Below, piece after piece: positions 58,233-64,000 of a stretch of DNA of 64,000 nt. The notes under the pieces were generated by a model. It searched no databases and was not told the DNA's origin. It was given only the letters and a program-made list of their open reading frames with translations. The stretch covers positions 68,963,028 through 69,027,027 of the forward strand of contig NC_046358.1 in NCBI RefSeq assembly GCF_004027225.2, written 5' to 3'. The position numbers and the translations under genes were made by a program. The number at the start of each line of letters is the position of its first letter. Positions within the stretch are counted from its first letter, which is position 1. This DNA comes from Strigops habroptila. Its lineage: Eukaryota; Chordata; Aves; Psittaciformes; Psittacidae.

Positions 58233-58909
58233 TCAACTGAAACAAGAGACATGGTGGGAAAGAGTTTTTTAACTCCAGTTTCACATCAGGCTGCTTGAGA
58301 TTCCCTCTTATGCATTCACCATTTACGTTTCTAAGCAGTTCTCCAGCCCTCATCACTGCGAAGCAGGCTGCTTTCATCTGCAAACTCAAGAGCAAGCCTT
58401 GTTCTCGGCACAGTCAAGCACCAGGTCAGATGTGATGCTTAAGTGTATTTGCTCGGTAAACAGGATTTAGCAGGATTTCTGACTCCAGGGACTAGTCACA
58501 AGCTCCTGTCCTCTCCTAGCACTTTTGAGTCTCATTCTTCTTCAACGCTTGTTTAATATACCTGGAGGCGTCTCTGTTTTATGTCTTTGTTTCTTTGAAG
58601 TGCGCTGGGATGGAGAAATGGTAATGTTTAATTTCTGCAGGAGGGAGAATGTATTAACAACCAAAGCCCACAAAGGAACCCAGGGTAATTTAGTAGAAAC
58701 AAAAGGCTGGTGTGAATTCTGCCATGAAAAACTTGAACTCAGTAGGTGTGGGGGCCTGCAGCTTCAAGCGTTCCAGAGGTTTCAGGTATACACTGCAATT
58801 CCATAGAAGCACTTGGCCTTATTCTTTGTTAAAATAACACCTAAGGTGTAATTTCATTTCAGATGAGACAGATGTTGTCCCTGTGTTGAAGAGCTTAGGG
58901 TCTTCTAGA

Positions 58910-58962
58910 TCATAGAATCATAGAATCATAGGATAGTTTGGGTTGGAAAGGACCTTCAAAGA
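58910..58962 (-). mobile_element. CR1 LINE tail only
   Basis: Three inverted tail units (ATCATAGAATCATAGAATC) are followed by GTTTGGGTTGGAAAGGACC. Confidence 0.9.
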
Positions 58963-59810
58963 TGTGCTGCAGTAGATGAAAACAAGCACGAGTGAAGTAA
59001 GGTTTGGCTCACAGCAGGTGAATCCAAATGGTTTCCCAGGAGCAGGAAAGCACCAACACTATTTAGTCCCAGTTGCATACATGTGCAGCCCCAGCAGCTC
59101 CCATTTTTAGCACACTGCCTTCCCAGCATCCTGATGGAGCCATCAAGCCCATGCTACAAGCAGGCATATTGGGGCCTGGAGATGTGATTTGCCCCTGGTC
59201 TCTCCACACACTGAAATGTGGGGATTAGAAGATGCATCCTGCAAGTCTCACTCCACATCTTCACCACCTCTTCCTCAGCCATGCTCACACCCATGGAGTC
59301 ATTGGCTCCACGAGCCTCTCTGGAATCAGGTCCAACCTGCTGTGGTGATGGGCTGGGGGCAGAATCATCCCTGCCTTGTGAATAGTATCTAAAAAGCTGT
59401 GAGGATTTGGTAAAAGTAATTAAATACCTTCACAGTGGCTGCTGTTCAGTTTGCTTCCTTCGTGCCTTTGGCACAGGAGGAATTCATGCAGCAGTCAATG
59501 GGACCACTTATAGGAGTGAGTCTTGAGCCAGCCAGGGTCCATGCCAAACCCTCATGAGCTGAGAGGCTCCTGTGAGCATCAGCAAAAGGCTCATGAAACT
59601 GTTCACTTCTTATTAAAAGATTGAGCAAAATAGGGAGGTGTCATTTAAAAGTGCATGTGCTGGAACTGAACACCCACCTGCAGCAGGTCCCTGCTGGCAA
59701 CAGGGCTCCGAGCACAGCCCGAACCTGCTTCTGGGGACACATGCTCAGGAGAGAAGAAGGATCTGCTGTGGGCTGGAGGCTGGGAAAGCCATAAAACCAA
59801 GAGGGGAGCA

Positions 59811-60004
59811 GACACTGACACAGGATGCCCAGAAAAGCTGTGGCTGCCCCATCCCTGGCAGTGTTCCAGGCCAGGTTAGACGGGGCTTGGAGCAACCTGC
59901 TCTAGTGGAAGGTGTCCCTGCCCGTGGCAGGGGGTTGGAACTGGATGAGCTTTAAGGTCTCTTGAACCCAAATCAGTCTGGGATTCTGTGATGATTCTAT
60001 GATT
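59811..60004 (+). mobile_element. CR1 LINE 3' fragment
   Basis: It runs from GACACTGACACAGGATGCCC to TCTGTGATGATTCTATGATT. Confidence 0.94.
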
Positions 60005-63000
60005 TAGTCCTCTCCTGGGGTGCTGGTGTTATATGTGCTGCTATACACCAGAGGTGGATCTGTTAAATAAAAATACCAACTACTGTTTCTCAAAACCAGA
60101 TGGCTCAGGCTTGCTTGTGCATGGCAAGTGAAAGGCTTGCCAGGCCCACTACATGGCATTGCAGCCCATTGAAGGACCATTGGATCTTGCTAATCTCTCC
60201 TGGCAGTGTTTGATTAACACTTACAGCCTCATTTCATCCACGCAGACACCATGTCATCACCAGGGTGCTTGAGCACCGGCATGTTTTCAGGGAGCAGACA
60301 ACAAATACTTTCCATGACACTGGAAGAGAAGAGGACAGGGCTGTTTGTCCTACTGGATGTGAAATAAAACTCTGGGGTCCTGCAAGAGCTAACATGAGTA
60401 TAATGAAGGTTGCCTGGGGTCAGTCACACAAGGCTTCCAAGGGTCTATCCTCACATCCCTGACTGCAGAGATACTTCCAAGAACTTTCAGCAGACACCAC
60501 CAGGTGACTGCTGAGAATTTGCTCCAGCATGGGAACACAGTTCCAAAACCACTTGGAGCCTAGGCGAGGACCTTGAGGCCTGCTGTAAAACTTGGTGATT
60601 TATGGGAACTGTTGGAGCCCAGGAGGCTCCCTGGCACCGTACACTTCAGATAGCAGATGAAGGAGCATCCCCTGGCTCTGATGCTGAGTTTGTTTACTGT
60701 CTCCTCCAGTTACATGTCTCGAAGCACATCCATCTCCAGGAATGAGACCAGTGTGTACAAAGCTGGCAAAGCTGTAACCAGAAACATGCTGATGGAGAAG
60801 AGGGGGTCACAGTGTACAGCTGAGCCCCTGTTATGCTGCTCTGTAATTTCCTTCAGTTCTTCTGCAAGTAGAGGAAGGCTCCTGCCTTCTGCCAGGCATA
60901 AATCCAAGCCGTGACCAGACCTGAACTCCCGGTAGGCACAGGTTTCCTCACGCAGGGTAATACCATCACTCTGGGAGGCAGCCAGTGCCCTCAGGCTTTT
61001 GTGCTGTAACTGAAGATCCTGCTCTTTGCAACTGAGCATACCTGGCCTTGGTTCAAGAGGAAGCAGCTCTCCCAGGCTGCTGCTCCACAGAGCACAGACC
61101 ATGAGCAGTACAGACATACCTCAGGAGGAGGAGACATTCCTAGTCTTAGTAAAAGCCACTATGTTTTCCTTCATGTTTTAATGGAAGTATGCAGTGCCCA
61201 GAAGGTTCCTCTGCCTCTAATATGAAATGGTTTGGCATTTACAAGGATGTGGCTATTATTTGTTGGTCTGCAGGAGCTGGGGGGTAAATTTTTATTAAAG
61301 TCTTCTCAGACGAAAGGACTCAGCCTTGAGGTTTCATGCATAGTTACATTCTGTGCTAGACTTGCAGTGATGTTTCTCTTGAATTTTCATTTGGTTTCTC
61401 TCTGAGAACAGGAATCTTCCCATCCTCTTGCTTAAGCATTGTGCAATATTCAAGCAAAAACCAGATGAAAACCAGCCTTTGGCTAAAAGGGACAGATGTG
61501 AGGACTTGACAGGGAAGTTTTGCTGTCTAAGAAATTAGGCTGCTGTTCCCTAGCAGCTTGTGAATGGTACAATTTCTCCATGATCATAAGAAAGTAAATC
61601 TAAGAAACTTTACTGTTGGAGGCAAAAGACAGCTTTAAAAACAGATGATTTGTCTTCAGAACTGGACATCTGGAACTGGTTCCCACTTTTCCTCTAAGTG
61701 TGACTTATCCAAATCTTTTGCTTTTCATCCTGTGATCTGCTGAAACTCCGTGTTCTAGGGCAGGGACTGCAGTGCCTTGTATCAGAAGGTGGTGATTTAA
61801 AATACAGCCTTTGGGTGCTGTGATAAGGTATGATGGTGATTCATCACAAATGGAAGCCATGCCTGCTTGACAGCTGGCACATCTGTGCTGGCCTTTGAAA
61901 CACATTGTCTTCTGCCTCTGCCGTGCTGCACTCTCCTGTGAGACATTAGTGACATAGAACAAGTGCTCATGGCACAGCCCTCCCTTGCCATTTGTAAAGC
62001 TTTTCAGTTGCCTGCAAAAGGTTAAAAATAGTTCTCTAAAAGCTTTCCATTGCTTCTTTATCACTCTTCCCTATTGTGAACAGAATAAGATGGAATAAGG
62101 ACTGATCACCCATGAGTGTTTTTTTCCTGAGCATGTCTCACTGTGTGTGCCAGGCTTCAGGGAAGTCCAGTATCAGGAGACACTGAATCCATGGGTCATT
62201 CCTTTACCTGGAGTTTGTCTGATGGAGTCAGAGACAGCTTCCTCTGGGAGAAGGGGGACAGGGCTGCACACATGCTTCATTTCAGGGTCAGCTTGCAGCA
62301 ACTCAGCCCTGTACTCCTTGTTCTGGAGGCTGCCTTCCTCTGTTTAAGCTTATATCCAAATTAAAACACTTAATCTCCAATTCTTCAGGTTAAGGAGACA
62401 AAAAGCTTTAAATCCTGAATGGAGTGTAAATTGATCCATCAGTATCTGTCTCTGGTCTGCATGTCTGATGTGCCAAAGAGTGCCCAGCTACATGGAGCAA
62501 GTGTTGATGCTGGGATGAAGAACCATCTGAAGTGCCCATCTGTTTACCTCAGCCTCTGCTGATCCAAGCGCAGAAGGAAGGAGAGGCAGCTGAGCTGTGA
62601 ATGACGGTTTTACCTTCTCAAATGGCACTTGAACCTTGCTGAGGAAAAGCTAAGCCCACCAGCCATCACAGAAGCTTCAGTATTGTGTTTATGTCCATAT
62701 TGATGCCCTCAGCGTTGCTATTCTTTTCTTGTTCTTTTCCATAAGAAAAAGATGTCAAGTTGATATTTAGTGCAGCCTTGAGAATGTTTATTGTGCCATT
62801 CCTGAAAAGCTGGGCTGGAGAGTGCTGCCATCAACTGCCTAACAGGGGTGAGAGCTCAACCCCAACAGCAGCGGTGCAAGCTGCAGTCTAGTGCCATACG
62901 TTTCTTAACCAAATCTGCTTTGTGCTATGGTACTCACAGGCTTCCCAGGCAGCATGGCACACATACAGCAATCCCACCAGAAACACAGAGTGTATCGAGC

Positions 63001-63990
63001 TCTCCTGGGAGAGCCCAAGGTCCTGCCTGTGTCCAGGTCACCCATTGTTGGTGCTGGATCAGGGGTTTCCAGCTGGATGGCTCAATTGAATGCTTATACC
63101 AGGGGCCCCACACTTGCCTGACTTGGGGACTGCCTCTGCCAGATCTCAAACAGAAACAGATTTTGGCCTAGGGTTAGATGAGAGACCCACTGAGGGGACC
63201 AAGGCAGTCATCAAGCTCCACCAGCAATGTTCTCCGCTCCGAGACCCACTCGGGATGCCGGTGCCTCCGCTGGAGCATGCTGTGCTGCCAGCAAGGGCAT
63301 ATTCCTACTGCTGAAACTTCAACCAAAGGGCGCTCAGCCTGCTTGCAGTCATGCAGAGTTCCCTTGGTACATTCCCAAGAGGAGGCTGCTAATCCCATTG
63401 ACCCGACTTAATTTCAATCAATGTGGGAATACTCTGCCTACACAGGTTGTTCTGATAGTGTTATTTGGCTGCAGTAGGGGTTCTCATCCTTTTTTCTTAC
63501 ATATTTTAGATGTGTTTTGCAAATGGAGCGTGTCGCACGCCTTCTGCCTTGGCAATCGCACGTACTTTGTCCCTAGCCATCTGCAGTGTCCATCCCTGGC
63601 AACGCCCTGGCTTGTTTCTCCAATAACATAATTTTCTGTCTCTTTAGTATCTCCTTTAAATGCTTTTTCTTTTTTCATGAACAAGTTTTCCTTGACTTCA
63701 TGCTCTTTGGCATGAGCTGTGCATGAGACCAGCCCTCACTGGTAAAGCCACGTCTAACAGTCCAGGGACCAGCAGCATGTTCAGCTTCTTGTCCTCTTGC
63801 ACCAGCCCATAGTGTGGCTACATGATGTGGGCTTTCACGGCTGTGGTATCCTCCCTGCTTGGGAAATTGATGCCCTGTTTGTACAGCTTTCCTCACATCT
63901 TACAGTACAAACCTTTTTAGATATGAATCCAATATGTACTTTGTTGCATGGCTACTAATCATTTAGTCATGTGTCTCTCTGTCCCTAGTA
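60005..63990. other. Intergenic stretch up to the window end
   Basis: Apart from the signal-peptide exon candidate at 61.0-61.1 kb I see no gene or named repeat. Confidence 0.45.
61041..61117 (-). CDS. Candidate signal-peptide first exon, minus strand
   Basis: Read on the minus strand, an ATG opens MSVLLMVCALWSSSLGELLP, a good secretory signal with a plausible cleavage after SLG. About 77 bases in, AAGGCCAG is followed by GTATGC, a fair donor in phase 1, the phase typical of signal-peptide exons in secreted and immunoglobulin-type genes. The unspliced frame stays open to 60710 (135 codons) and ends in a hydrophobic stretch. I could not find a following exon with a recognisable domain, so this may be chance. 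Confidence 0.18.
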
Positions 63991-64000
63991 TATACTTCTT

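Noticed and set aside
60710-61040. Continuation of the 61.1-kb signal-peptide frame as one unspliced 135-residue protein
   Set aside because: The part after the donor has no recognised domain and ends in an unsupported hydrophobic tail. Only the first 77 bases were kept as a weak candidate.
1-64000. CRISPR arrays, rRNA, tRNA genes, bacterial-type operons
   Set aside because: No regularly spaced repeats, cloverleaf-like boxes or operon-like gene packing were noticed. Small RNA genes cannot be excluded by eye.

Overview
This window looks like bird nuclear DNA. About thirty pieces of the avian LINE CR1 are scattered over it on both strands. Most carry the usual 3' end (priming tail of ATTCTATGA-type repeats, and the segment coding for the phrase around '[22 protein letters not shown]' when read on the opposite strand). 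Introns, canonical GT/AG splice sites, CpG islands and AATAAA signals show that it is vertebrate. There are no bacterial operons, CRISPR arrays or phage genes.

Two genes can be named. (1) 17540-27787, plus strand: a complete ten-exon TEDC2 gene (tubulin epsilon and delta complex 2, human C16orf59), starting in a CpG island and ending at a clear poly(A) signal. Its product works in centrioles, with delta- and epsilon-tubulin, to build or stabilise triplet microtubules. (2) 39761-40132, plus strand: a single-exon two-pass membrane protein of the TMEM100 family, 123 residues, inside a second CpG island.

Three weaker gene candidates are reported. One is a minus-strand gene whose untranslated first exon would lie in the CpG island at about 4.9-5.7 kb, with a further exon at 25-165. 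The second is a plus-strand two-exon reading frame at 52424-53106 that would encode a small membrane protein with tyrosine motifs. The third is a minus-strand first coding exon with a signal peptide at 61041-61117.

Layout: 0-5.7 kb, probable intron and first exon of the minus-strand gene; 5.8-16.6 kb, intergenic with CR1 copies and one TATA-type promoter candidate near 14.7 kb; 16.6-27.9 kb, TEDC2, with CR1 copies and a long imperfect inverted repeat in its introns; 27.9-39.3 kb, intergenic; 39.3-41.0 kb, TMEM100-like gene; 41-64 kb, intergenic and rich in CR1, with the two weak candidates. The human neighbours of TEDC2 (CCNF on one side, NTN3 on the other) were not recognised inside the window.
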